Origin: Verrucomicrobiota bacterium
GTDB lineage: Bacteria; Verrucomicrobiota; Verrucomicrobiia; Opitutales; Puniceicoccaceae
NCBI GenBank assembly: GCA_038744685.1
Contig: JBCDMB010000010.1
Location: forward strand, 40,177-104,176
DNA length: 64,000 bases
Reading direction: 5' to 3'
Positions within the stretch are counted from its first letter, which is position 1. The number at the start of each line of letters is the position of its first letter. The position numbers were made by a program, and so were the translations under genes. Of this stretch, positions 10,006 to 18,368 are shown piece by piece. Below the pieces are notes generated by a model. The model saw only the letters and a list, made by a program, of their open reading frames with translations, ran no database searches and had not been told where the DNA came from.

Positions 10006-11958
10006 ATCGACTAGAGTATTTGGAAGGGAGTTTTTCCACGCGGAGAAAATACCGCGGGCAACAGGTGCGGCGGTAGTTCCACCCTGAAACTGATCTTCCT
10101 CGGTGACCCCTTCGATTACAATCGCGACTGCGATCTGCGGATTCTCGGTCGGAGCAAAACCGATAAACCACGCGAGCGTGAGTGGTTTACCTCCGGGATA
10201 GACTTGGGCTGTGCCTGTTTTTCCGGCAACTGATAGATCGGTGAACTGAGTACGTCTGGCGGTCCCTTGTTCCACCGCCTGCACCATTCCTTGGACAATG
10301 GACTCATACTCAAGAGGGGCTATGGGAAGTGGTTCGAGGTCTTTTTGGGTCGAGTGGTTCGCTTGCAAAAGCGTTGGCTGAAGGCCGGTAGACCCATTTG
10401 CCAGACTGGCGGCGACCAAAGCCATTTGTAGAGGTGTGACCCGAAGAAAACCTTGTCCGATCGAGATGTTGGCGGTGTCTCCGGGAAACCACGAAGAACC
10501 TTGAGTGTCTCTTTTCCACTGTTTGGTCGGCACGATCATCCGTGAGGTTTCGTGCGGAAGTTCGATGCCGGTTCTTTGTCCCAACCCGAAACGCGTGGCC
10601 GTTTCTGAAATCCAATCGATCCCAGCGCGTAATCCGACCTGATAAAAGAAGACGTTGGAACTTCCCGCAATCGCCCGCGGCAGTGCAATTTCTCCAAAAC
10701 CGGGCGGAGTGTGTTCCGGAAAACTGCGGTTGCCAACCTGGTGTGATGGGCCGCAAAGGATGATTTCGTCAGGTTCCAGAACGCCTCGGTGAAAAGCGGC
10801 TACTGCTGTGAGAGGTTTAAAGGTTGATCCTGGAGGATAGAGACCTTGAATCGCGCGATTCAGCCAGCCTCCGGCGAGGTCGATCTCCCGATAAACCTTC
10901 CGGGATATGTAGGGAGTAAGATCATTGAGATCGTAGGTTGGACTGCTGGCCATCGCAAGAATCTCGCCGGTTCGGGGATTCAGCGCGACAGCAGCACCCA
11001 CCTTACCCTCAAGACCACGCTCCGCCGCCTGTTGAATCGCAACATCGATACTCAGCCTCAGATCCTCTCCCTTTTCCGGTGGATCGATTGAAAGTCTTTC
11101 GTACTGGAAACCTTGTGGATCCACCCGCCAAATTTCGTTTCCGTTTTTACCATCAAGGAGAGCGTCAAATGACTTTTCTACTCCCGCTTGGCCGACCTTT
11201 CCGTAGTGGCTAAAGGTCATTAGTTTGACACTGTCGCTCAAGTCTTCCTCGGCGAGGCTTTCTTCCTGATTGACGACATAGCCGAGCACGTGAGCCGCTA
11301 AGGAACCGAACGGGTAGTAGCGGGAGCTTTGGGTCCAAACTTGAATCGGCGAGTTGGGTGCCAACTGATCGACAAGCAATGCGTACTCCTCCTCGGATAA
11401 ATCGGGGAGCAGTTTTAGAGGAAGCAGGATGCGATTGTTGAAATGGCTCTGCAGCTCTCGGAGAGAAATCTCGTCGGTGCGCCCGAGGATGCGGTTGATT
11501 TCATCCAAGTGGCGTTGAACTACGGCAAGGCGAGCGCCCCAAACTAAATCGTTGTTCGAAATATCCACCTCTTGTCCAGTCTCAGCCTCCTGTCGCCGGA
11601 CCTCATTGATCTGGGCCAGGTATTCTTCTCGGAACTCTTGCCGCAGTGCATTGAGGAAGACAGCGGCAGAAAAGCGGGCTCGGTTTCCGACCAACAATTG
11701 GCCGTTTCGATCAAGAATACTACCACGGGGTCCCGGTAAGAGGATCTGCCGCATGTTTTGCTGCTTTTCGCGTGCAAGATGCTCTTCATTTCTGATCACC
11801 TGTTCGATGAAGAGCTGGGCTGCAAGAAGGCAAAAACCCAAGAAAGTAAGGACGAAGAAGGGAATCATTCGTCGATTCCGCCGGGTTTGAAAATCGAAGA
11901 GTTTCGGTTTGCCGGGCGGCGGAACGGGCTTCTCAGTTTTTTTCTTAATGGTTCCCAT
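9979..11958 (-). CDS. mrdA: Penicillin-binding protein 2 (elongasome transpeptidase)
   Basis: A 659-residue class B PBP that cross-links peptidoglycan during lateral growth. One transmembrane anchor near residues 33-52 is followed by the dimerisation domain, then the transpeptidase with SxxK (Ser378, GSTFKP), SSN near 436 and KTG at about 580. Placement two bases after mreD in an mreB-mreC-mreD-PBP2 order marks it as the rod-system PBP2 rather than the division PBP3. RodA is not in this window. Confidence 0.95.
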   Translation of the reverse strand: MGTIKKKTEKPVPPPGKPKLFDFQTRRNRRMIPFFVLTFLGFCLLAAQLFIEQVIRNEEHLAREKQQNMRQILLPGPRGSILDRNGQLLVGNRARFSAAVFLNALRQEFREEYLAQINEVRRQEAETGQEVDISNNDLVWGARLAVVQRHLDEINRILGRTDEISLRELQSHFNNRILLPLKLLPDLSEEEYALLVDQLAPNSPIQVWTQSSRYYPFGSLAAHVLGYVVNQEESLAEEDLSDSVKLMTFSHYGKVGQAGVEKSFDALLDGKNGNEIWRVDPQGFQYERLSIDPPEKGEDLRLSIDVAIQQAAERGLEGKVGAAVALNPRTGEILAMASSPTYDLNDLTPYISRKVYREIDLAGGWLNRAIQGLYPPGSTFKPLTAVAAFHRGVLEPDEIILCGPSHQVGNRSFPEHTPPGFGEIALPRAIAGSSNVFFYQVGLRAGIDWISETATRFGLGQRTGIELPHETSRMIVPTKQWKRDTQGSSWFPGDTANISIGQGFLRVTPLQMALVAASLANGSTGLQPTLLQANHSTQKDLEPLPIAPLEYESIVQGMVQAVEQGTARRTQFTDLSVAGKTGTAQVYPGGKPLTLAWFIGFAPTENPQIAVAIVIEGVTEEDQFQGGTTAAPVARGIFSAWKNSLPNTLVDLTHRPRSR

Positions 11959-11960
11959 GG

Positions 11961-12482
11961 TCAGGAGAGCTCTTCGGGTGTCGGTTGAGCGCCTACCAGT
12001 GAAACAGAAACTTCCTGGAGATCAAAGATCCAATAAGCAAGAAGCACGACAACGGCCTCAGAAAGCAGGAGCTCTATCGCGCAACGGGAAGCGTAGGAAA
12101 AGAAAGCCGCGCTGGGGAGGAACCAGACTGAAACAACAAGGAGAAGAATAAAGTTCGTTCCGAGAGAAACCACGGCAAGATGGAAGGTTCGGCGCGACCG
12201 GAATCGATTCCGTTGCAGGTAGAGTCCAGCATAGAGAAATCCAAGGACGAAAAGGTAGAGTCCAAATGGAGCAGGGGTGATGGCATCCCAAAGTGCTCCA
12301 GTAAGCAAAACCACCGGAAATCCTGTGTTCAAAGGCATTCGTAGCGCGGGATAAACTACGAAGATTCCTCCAACCGTGATGTAGAGGGAGTAGGAGGCGA
12401 TAAACGAGTTCAGCTCAAGAATGATGAATAGAACGAGACCGTTTGCCAGAAACGCGACCAGAGCCTGTCGGAACAGCTTCAT
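11961..12482 (-). CDS. mreD: Rod shape-determining protein MreD
   Basis: A small integral membrane protein of the elongasome, 173 residues from the ATG at 12482 (KLFRQALVAF). Five or so hydrophobic helices fill the protein. The frame extends upstream to 12671, but that part lies inside mreC and is not hydrophobic, so the shorter start is preferred. Divergent in sequence, as MreD usually is; identification rests on size, topology and its position between mreC and the PBP2 gene. Confidence 0.85.
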   Translation of the reverse strand: MKLFRQALVAFLANGLVLFIILELNSFIASYSLYITVGGIFVVYPALRMPLNTGFPVVLLTGALWDAITPAPFGLYLFVLGFLYAGLYLQRNRFRSRRTFHLAVVSLGTNFILLLVVSVWFLPSAAFFSYASRCAIELLLSEAVVVLLAYWIFDLQEVSVSLVGAQPTPEELS

Positions 12483-12495
12483 ACTTCGGTCGCCC

Positions 12496-13365
12496 TCATG
12501 GATTCGTGGGTAATTCGTAGGAAAAAACTTCCTCAGTGGCTTCGCCTGCCGGAAGCAGAACGGATACCTCATGGAGATCCAGAAGGGCTGGTTCCAATTG
12601 CACGATCCCCTGCTGAAAAAGACCCGAACTGTCCGTCTCCATGAAGCGTACTTCGCCAATGTGAAGACCATCGGGAAAGACGCCTCCCAATCGGGACGAC
12701 ACGAGGATTAGAGGGTCTTCCGGAGATGCAAATAGATCCGAGGGAACGTCCCGGACTGAGCCCTTCGGATTCTGAAGAGAGGGAACAATGGCCCCCTCGT
12801 ACCGCAACGGGCGGGTGTCACCTGCAAAATGGGCGGCCATCCGAAACGTTCGGCTACTGATCAGCTCTACGGTTGAAGTATAGGCGTGGACCGATCGCAC
12901 CCGGCCAACTACACCGCCGGAAAAAACGACACCAGCGCCCTCGGTAATACCAGCATCACGCCCTTTACGGATGATAATGGTTTGCCACCAGTTGCTAAGG
13001 TCACGGCGAACAACCTGTGCGGTCTCGAGGCGAAAATCGGATGGAGCAGGAATGTCGAGAAGTTGACGAAGCCGTAGATTGTAACTGCGAAGAGACTCAT
13101 TTTCTCCTGCCTGCACCCGATAAAGCGCATTGAGGCGAGCCAGCTCCCTCCCGGTTTCGATTAAGTCTCTCTTGGATCGAGTGCGGATCGACCAATAGGC
13201 ACCGAGGTCTTCCAGGTGAGACGAAAGAACCGCGGATGGCGCCTGAAACTCGTAGAGAGCATTCTCTCCAAAACGCTTGAGAGTGGGCGGTAAAAGCAGC
13301 CAAAGGAGAAATAAAATCCCAAGGATAACGAACGGTCTTCCGGCTTGAGAGCGTAAACGGAGCAA
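12496..13365 (-). CDS. mreC: Rod shape-determining protein MreC
   Basis: A 289-residue bitopic protein. An N-terminal membrane anchor (about residues 12-30) is followed by a coiled-coil-prone region (to about 110) and a beta-rich periplasmic domain with the family pattern of VxxGAGVVFSGGVVGRV. It links cytoplasmic MreB filaments to PBP2 and the periplasmic synthases. It lies 30 bases downstream of mreB and 13 bases before mreD, in one leftward operon. Confidence 0.93.
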   Translation of the reverse strand: MLRLRSQAGRPFVILGILFLLWLLLPPTLKRFGENALYEFQAPSAVLSSHLEDLGAYWSIRTRSKRDLIETGRELARLNALYRVQAGENESLRSYNLRLRQLLDIPAPSDFRLETAQVVRRDLSNWWQTIIIRKGRDAGITEGAGVVFSGGVVGRVRSVHAYTSTVELISSRTFRMAAHFAGDTRPLRYEGAIVPSLQNPKGSVRDVPSDLFASPEDPLILVSSRLGGVFPDGLHIGEVRFMETDSSGLFQQGIVQLEPALLDLHEVSVLLPAGEATEEVFSYELPTNP

Positions 13366-13394
13366 GGTGACAGTCTCCGGGGCGGCCTGTTGGC

Positions 13395-14417
13395 TCAGTC
13401 TTTGCGGTGTATCGCGATTTCCTTAATGAGCGATTCCAGCTCTTCCAGGACCTTTCCAGTTCCCATCGCCACAGCACTGAGCGGGTCCTCGGCCGCAAAG
13501 ACGGGAAGCCCGGTTCCGTCGCTAAGCATCTGGTCGAGGCCACGGATGAGTGCGCCTCCACCCGCAAGGACGAAACCACGATCCACCAAATCCGCAGAGA
13601 GTTCAGGGGGGCACCGTTCAAGTGCGTTCCGGACCAGATCCAGGATAGCGCCGATAGTGTCCGAGAGGGCTTCTCTAATTTCCTGCGAGGAAATGTGGAT
13701 GGTCTTCGGAAGTCCAGCTACGGAATCCCGGCCTTTCACCTCCATCGTTAACTCCTTCTCCAGAGGGAACGCGGAGCCAACTTTGAGTTTAATTTCCTCG
13801 GCGGTGCGTTCTCCGATCGTGAGATTGTAGGCGCGTTTCATGTAATTGATAATCGCACTGTCAAACTCGTCGCCGCCGACGCGAACACTCTTTGTGTAAA
13901 CCACTCCCGCCAGAGAAATGAGTGCTACTTCGGTTGTCCCTCCACCGATGTCGACAATCATGTTCGCGGTAGGTTCTTGGATGGGTAAACCGACTCCAAT
14001 CGCTGCTGCCATCGGTTCTTCGATAAGAATAACATCACGAGCACCGGCATTGATGGCAGACTCTTTCACAGCACGTCGTTCCACTTCGGTAATACCTGAT
14101 GGAACCGCGACGACCACCCTTGGAGGAACAAAACGAACGCCTTTCTGCACTTCGCGAATGAAGTGTCGCAGCATGGCTTCGGTGATCTCGAAGTCGGCAA
14201 TGACCCCATCTTTCATGGGGCGTAAAGCAGTGATCGTTCCGGGGGTCCGCCCCAACATTCTCTTGGCCTTTTCCCCTACCGCACAGACTTTCCGCGACGC
14301 TGAATACACTGCGACTACGGAGGGTTCCCGAAGAACAATGCCTTTGTCCTTTGCAAAAACCAAACTGTTGGCGGTTCCTAGGTCGATGCCAATGTCGTTG
14401 GAGAGAAGTCCAAACAC
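13395..14417 (-). CDS. mreB: Rod shape-determining protein MreB
   Basis: A bacterial actin of 340 residues forming membrane-bound filaments that direct cell-wall elongation. ATP-binding loops are seen: [13 protein letters not shown] near residue 9 and [12 protein letters not shown] near 161. The C-terminal [14 protein letters not shown] is also present. It is the first gene of the leftward mreBCD-mrdA operon. The 121 bases before it form a divergent promoter region shared with the PEGA lipoprotein gene. Confidence 0.97.
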   Translation of the reverse strand: MFGLLSNDIGIDLGTANSLVFAKDKGIVLREPSVVAVYSASRKVCAVGEKAKRMLGRTPGTITALRPMKDGVIADFEITEAMLRHFIREVQKGVRFVPPRVVVAVPSGITEVERRAVKESAINAGARDVILIEEPMAAAIGVGLPIQEPTANMIVDIGGGTTEVALISLAGVVYTKSVRVGGDEFDSAIINYMKRAYNLTIGERTAEEIKLKVGSAFPLEKELTMEVKGRDSVAGLPKTIHISSQEIREALSDTIGAILDLVRNALERCPPELSADLVDRGFVLAGGGALIRGLDQMLSDGTGLPVFAAEDPLSAVAMGTGKVLEELESLIKEIAIHRKD

Positions 14418-14538
14418 GAGTGAGAGTGATCGAAAATTGAAAAAGCTGACCGAAAGACCTGGCCGCGGAATGATTAAACTGTGGAAAAGAGCGAAAAATG
14501 TTGTCGCTCAACCCTTTGTTTTGAATGTTGCTCGTCCC

Positions 14539-15078
14539 ATGTCAATTCGTTTCAAGGTGCGTTTGCCTCTTTATCGGTGGCTCCTACGGGGTGTAGCAGT
14601 TTCGTTGGTGGCTGTTTTGCTTGGTGGTTGCGGCACCGTTTCACGGCAAACAATCGACATCGAGACGGCCCCTGAAGGTGCTTTTGTTTACGTGAACGGG
14701 AAGTTCATTGGTAACTCTCCAGTGGACGTTCGCTTGAATCGGCAGGTGCCGCATCGGGTTGAGCTCCGGAAAGCTGGGTTTGTCACCGAAGAGGTGATGC
14801 TTTACCCATCTTTCACCGATGGCGAGGAGCCAACGGTTGTTTTTGGACCTTTACGCACGGCTGGTTACTACCGGGAGCTGAGCCCAAATCCGGTGTCGAC
14901 TGAACTCGTTTATCAAGGTCTTGCGGAACGGGAAGAGACCCTTGGCGAGGGCGAAGCAGCCGCGGTGCTGGAGAGAATTGCAGCGGAGGTGGAGGCTGGA
15001 GAGCTCTCTGCGGAGGATGCCGAAATAGCGGCACAGCAGGTGATGAATCGATTGCCTACCGCCGATCAGACAGAGTAG
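14539..15078 (+). CDS. PEGA-domain lipoprotein
   Basis: A 179-residue predicted lipoprotein. Basic N-terminus, hydrophobic stretch and lipobox LLGGC with Cys31. It continues with a PEGA domain (about 38-115; ETAPEGAFVYVNGKFIGNSP is typical of these beta-sandwich surface repeats). The C-terminal third is rich in Ala and Glu and probably helical. A long frame continues upstream antisense to mreB, but the signal peptide fixes the start at the ATG at 14539. PEGA domains are found in surface and S-layer-like proteins; the exact role is unknown. It is transcribed away from mreB. Confidence 0.8.
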   Translation: MSIRFKVRLPLYRWLLRGVAVSLVAVLLGGCGTVSRQTIDIETAPEGAFVYVNGKFIGNSPVDVRLNRQVPHRVELRKAGFVTEEVMLYPSFTDGEEPTVVFGPLRTAGYYRELSPNPVSTELVYQGLAEREETLGEGEAAAVLERIAAEVEAGELSAEDAEIAAQQVMNRLPTADQTE

Positions 15079-15279
15079 TCAGCGGGTTTTAGAGAAGAAC
15101 CTTCACAGTTCGAAAGACCTGTTGATACTGGTCTCTGCTTCTGTGAAGGAGTGCCGCTTCTCTTTGGAAAGAGGTCGAACGACGAATTCGGTATCACCCC
15201 TGAAGGTGCGGCGGGTCGGGCTTCTTGATTGAGGAAAAATTCATTCCTGTTTTGAGGGATCGAAGGAGCTGGAAGGGGT

Positions 15280-15308
15280 TTGCTATCTGTGCCCGAGTCT
15301 CCCATGGT
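15280..15308 (+). promoter_or_regulatory. Candidate sigma-70 promoter of rnpB
   Basis: TTGCTA, 17 bases, then CATGGT, ending 10 bases before the 5' strand of the RNase P P1 helix at 15319. The -35 is good and the -10 is weak. Position and spacing are right for the RNA start; this is inferred. Confidence 0.35.
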
Positions 15309-15318
15309 AAGGTTCGAT

Positions 15319-15701
15319 CTTTGAAGCACGGGCATTCGCTTTTCTACTTTGGTGGAGGAGAGGAAAGTCCGGACACCGTAGAGCAGGATTCCCTCTGAAA
15401 AGAGGGGCACGGCGTGTAAAGGCGACGTGACGGAAAGTGTCGCAGAAAACAAACCGTCCCGCGAATGCGGGATAAGGGTGAAAAGGTGGGGTAAGAGCCC
15501 ACCGCTCGTCAGGTAACTGGCGAGGCAGGATAAACCCAATCCGGTGCAAGGCGAATAGAGGATCGGGTGGCTCGCCCTTTGGTCCCGGGTTTAGCTGCAT
15601 TTCGCTTCGGCGAAAAGATCGGTTTGGGCCGATCTAGATGAATGGATGCCATTCCTTGCCAACGGCGAGGGATACAGAATCCGGCTTACAGTGCTTCAAA
15701 G
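15319..15701 (+). ncRNA. rnpB: RNase P RNA, bacterial class A
   Basis: The catalytic RNA that trims tRNA 5' leaders, about 383 nt. The terminal P1 helix is explicit: CTTTGAAGCAC at 15319-15329 pairs perfectly with GTGCTTCAAAG at 15691-15701. Between them lie the universal elements GAGGAAAGTCCGGAC (from about 15357), GACGGAAAGTGTCGCAGAAAACAAACCG, GGTAAGAGCCCACCG, CAGGTAACTGGCGAGGCAGG and the 3' ACAGAATCCGGCTTAC. T-rich TCTTTTT follows immediately. The FMN reductase frame extends back over its 3' end, but that part is not coding. Confidence 0.95.
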
Positions 15702-15785
15702 GTCTTTTTGATGGTTTCAGGAAACGGTTTATCCCTCGACATCGTTGGCCGAGGAATAAACGCTGTCGGTGAAAGTCCCGGTATC

Positions 15786-16331
15786 ATGCGTTTTTTGGTT
15801 CTTAGTTGTAGTCTCAGTGAGAATAGCCGTAGTCGCCGGATGGCAGAGGTCGTCCGGAACGATTTAGACGATGCCGGTGAAGAGGTTGACTTCGTTGATT
15901 TGCGGCATCACGCGCTTCCCTTTTGTGATGGTGGGGCAGCTTACGGGGATCCGGCAGTCGCACCAATTGCCGAGCGGGTAAAACGGGCCGACGGTATCAT
16001 ACTCGCCGGACCGATCTATAACTACGATTATAACGCCGCAGCAAAAAATGTAGTCGAAATGACGGGTTCGGGGAGTTGGAGCGGAAAAGTAGTAGGGTTT
16101 ATTGCTGCTGCCGGAGGGCAGGGGAGTTACTTATCGGTCTTGCCTCTAGCGAACAGTTTGATGGCGGATTTCCGCTGCGTGATCGTCCCCCGATTCGTTT
16201 ATGCTGATGGAAGCGCCTTTGGAGACGACGGCGAGTTGGACAATGAAGAGGTTCGGGAGAGGATCCGTAGTCTAGGAGTCGACCTCGTCGGATTCACACA
16301 AGGTCTTGCCGGAGTCCTTGAGAACCGTTAG
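15786..16331 (+). CDS. NADPH-dependent FMN reductase-family flavoprotein
   Basis: A 181-residue flavodoxin-fold protein. The N-terminal LVLSCSLSENSRSRR is the phosphate-binding loop pattern (SxxxxSxSR). GPIYNYDYNAAAKN matches the family's PxYN flavin-contact element, and a Gly-rich segment (GFIAAAGGQGSY) follows. These proteins reduce FMN, quinones, chromate or azo dyes with NAD(P)H. The frame is open back to 15642, but that overlaps rnpB, so the ATG at 15786 just before the conserved strand is chosen. Physiological substrate unknown. Confidence 0.82.
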   Translation: MRFLVLSCSLSENSRSRRMAEVVRNDLDDAGEEVDFVDLRHHALPFCDGGAAYGDPAVAPIAERVKRADGIILAGPIYNYDYNAAAKNVVEMTGSGSWSGKVVGFIAAAGGQGSYLSVLPLANSLMADFRCVIVPRFVYADGSAFGDDGELDNEEVRERIRSLGVDLVGFTQGLAGVLENR

Positions 16332-16526
16332 CTTGTATCCATACAGGGAATAGCCGGGGCCTCTGGGGCCTTGGGCATTCTTCGGAAGATATCGTTAGGC
16401 TACTTCGCAACTAGCGAACAGAAGCTTCGGTGGCAGCGGCACGTCCCTTTTCCAGTCGTTTGAGGAATTCATTTTTCTCTCGAAAGTCATCGCTTGGCCT
16501 GAGAATGAACCGCTAGGTTTGCTAAG

Positions 16527-17207
16527 ATGAACAAACGCGTCGGATCGTTTTACTTCGCGGGATTCTTCTTGTTGGGGGCGGCTGGCTGGGCTTTTTACCC
16601 TCTGGGTCTGATCTTTCTTTGGCCAGCGGTTTCTCTTGGGGTGATCGGATCCGGATATTGGGGGTTAGGAGCCGGTGTCTATGGAAAGCAGGGTGGATCG
16701 CACAGTTGGGCCTTTCGGGCTTTTCATTGCTTTGCGATCCAGGGGCATGAAGTGTCCCGGAGATATTATGCGCGTCAGTGCGACCTCTTGAACGAACTGG
16801 CTCCTCGACTTTGGATCGGCCGCCAGTTGACCTCTCGCGAGACCGAGGGGCTAATCGAAAAAGGAGTCACCGCGATTCTCGATCTAACCGCTGAATTCTC
16901 GGAACCGTCTCCTTTGAGAAGATTGAACTACCTCAACCTTCCGATTCTCGATCTAACCGCACCGAGTGATGAACAGATCGAGAAGGCGATTCGCTTTATT
17001 GATGAGGAAAGGTCTAAGGGCATGGTCTACGTGCATTGTAAAATCGGGTACTCTCGGACTGCGGCGATTGCGGGATGTTATCTCTTGCACAAAGGCCTCG
17101 CCAAAGGAGCGGATGAGGCGATGAACTTCATGCGGGAAGCGCGCCCTGGGTTGGTCATTAGACCCGAAGCTGAAGCGACCCTTCGACGTTGGAAGGAGGG
17201 AACCTAG
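16527..17207 (+). CDS. Dual-specificity/tyrosine-type phosphatase with membrane anchor (YnbD-like)
   Basis: A 226-residue protein. Two hydrophobic segments in the first 55 residues anchor it, then a cytoplasmic dual-specificity phosphatase domain with the signature VHCKIGYSR (Cys171, Arg177: C-x5-R) follows. The general-acid Asp probably lies in LPILDLTAPSD. It heads a six-gene rightward operon of lipid genes; E. coli YnbD in the ynbABCD operon also carries such a domain at its C-terminus, so a role in dephosphorylating a lipid intermediate such as a phosphatidylglycerophosphate-like product is plausible (inference). The stop shares one base with the next start. Confidence 0.78.
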   Translation: MNKRVGSFYFAGFFLLGAAGWAFYPLGLIFLWPAVSLGVIGSGYWGLGAGVYGKQGGSHSWAFRAFHCFAIQGHEVSRRYYARQCDLLNELAPRLWIGRQLTSRETEGLIEKGVTAILDLTAEFSEPSPLRRLNYLNLPILDLTAPSDEQIEKAIRFIDEERSKGMVYVHCKIGYSRTAAIAGCYLLHKGLAKGADEAMNFMREARPGLVIRPEAEATLRRWKEGT

Positions 17208-18298
17208 TGACAGCTATTGTAACCCATCCTCTTGTTTCCGGGCGTTTTGGCAATCTGGTTACTTTGGCTCGCCGCTACGGCATCTCACCGCGTCACATTC
17301 CTGCTTTTGCGGGGGTGATCTTTTTGAGTTTACTGCGGCAACCGGGAATTTGGTTCGAAGGAAGGCGATATGAAAAGCGGATCAGTGGGAGCGAGCTGCC
17401 GTCCAATCCGGTTTTTGTGATTGGCCATTGGAGAAGTGGAACCACCCACCTGCAGAATCTCCTCAGTCAGGATCCCCAATTCGAGTCGATGACTATCCGC
17501 GAAGCTGCGATGCCTCTTGATTTTTTGACTCTGGGGAAAGTATTTCGACGACAGATTGAAAAGGCCGTTCCGAAGAAACGATTGATGGATAATGTTGCGA
17601 TGTCAGCCGATTCGCCTTGGGAGGAAGAACTGGCTCTGGTCGCTTCCTGTCCTTTTTCCTTTTATCATGTCTCGTTCTTTCCGAACGCGATGGAGCGCAT
17701 CTTCCAGAACGCGGTTTTTTTCGATGGTCGGGACCCCACCTTGATCGAAGCTTGGCGGAGAGAGTATCTCTATTTTCTTCGCAAGGTTTCTCTCGTTCGA
17801 CCGGGAAAACCGTTCCTCCTGAAAAATCCCGCTAACACTGCGCGGATTGATTTGTTGCTGGAGATGTTCCCTCGAGCGCGATTCATCCACATCCATCGCA
17901 ATCCTTACGATGTGTTTCGTTCAACGGTCGATCTTTACCTCAAGGCACAAACGGAGTGGGGGTTTCATCCGGTAGATCGAAACCGGATCGTCGAACATGT
18001 CTTGGAGAGTTATCCGCTGCTCATGACCGCTTACCTCGAGCAGCGTGATTTAGTTCCTAAGGATTGCTTGGTCGAAGTTGCCTTCATGGACCTCGAGGCG
18101 AAACCGATGGAAACCCTATCGTCGATTTATTCCGATCTGTCTTTGGAGGGTTCTACGAGGGCCACGGATCGCTTTCAGCATTATCTTCGAGAGGTGGGAA
18201 ACTACCGCAAAAACGATCCCGGTTTGGCCGAGGAGGAAAAGAGAAGGGTTCGCTCGGAGTGGGAATCCTTTTTCGACGCGTTCGGATATGAGGTGTAG
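17207..18298 (+). CDS. Sulfotransferase family protein
   Basis: A 363-residue PAPS-dependent sulfotransferase-like protein. The 5'-phosphosulfate loop is FVIGHWRSGTTHL near residue 66, and the 3'-phosphate-binding motif is RFIHIHRNPYDVFRST near 225-240. The start is the GTG at 17207, overlapping the phosphatase stop by one base and preceded by GGAGGG at 6 bases. It would transfer sulfate from PAPS to a hydroxyl of a lipid or glycan, but similar folds occur in enzymes with other acceptors. Its tight linkage to CDP-alcohol lipid genes suggests a lipid acceptor. It is absent from the E. coli ynb operon. Confidence 0.83.
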   Translation: MTAIVTHPLVSGRFGNLVTLARRYGISPRHIPAFAGVIFLSLLRQPGIWFEGRRYEKRISGSELPSNPVFVIGHWRSGTTHLQNLLSQDPQFESMTIREAAMPLDFLTLGKVFRRQIEKAVPKKRLMDNVAMSADSPWEEELALVASCPFSFYHVSFFPNAMERIFQNAVFFDGRDPTLIEAWRREYLYFLRKVSLVRPGKPFLLKNPANTARIDLLLEMFPRARFIHIHRNPYDVFRSTVDLYLKAQTEWGFHPVDRNRIVEHVLESYPLLMTAYLEQRDLVPKDCLVEVAFMDLEAKPMETLSSIYSDLSLEGSTRATDRFQHYLREVGNYRKNDPGLAEEEKRRVRSEWESFFDAFGYEV

Positions 18299-18368
18299 GG
18301 CACTTTAGATGGATTTTTCTGTAACGGCGGAATCAATCCGGTAGGATGGAGCAAAGCGAAGGGTGAGT

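Noticed and set aside
13918..14538. Long plus-strand frame antisense to mreB joined to the PEGA lipoprotein
   Set aside because: The part before 14539 is the shadow of mreB. The lipoprotein signal peptide begins at 14539.
15079..15318. tRNA gene upstream of rnpB
   Set aside because: GGTTCGATC near 15311 resembles a T-loop, but no acceptor or anticodon stem can be formed; it belongs to the rnpB leader.
15642..15785. N-terminal extension of the FMN reductase
   Set aside because: It overlaps the RNase P RNA 3' end and is not protein-like.
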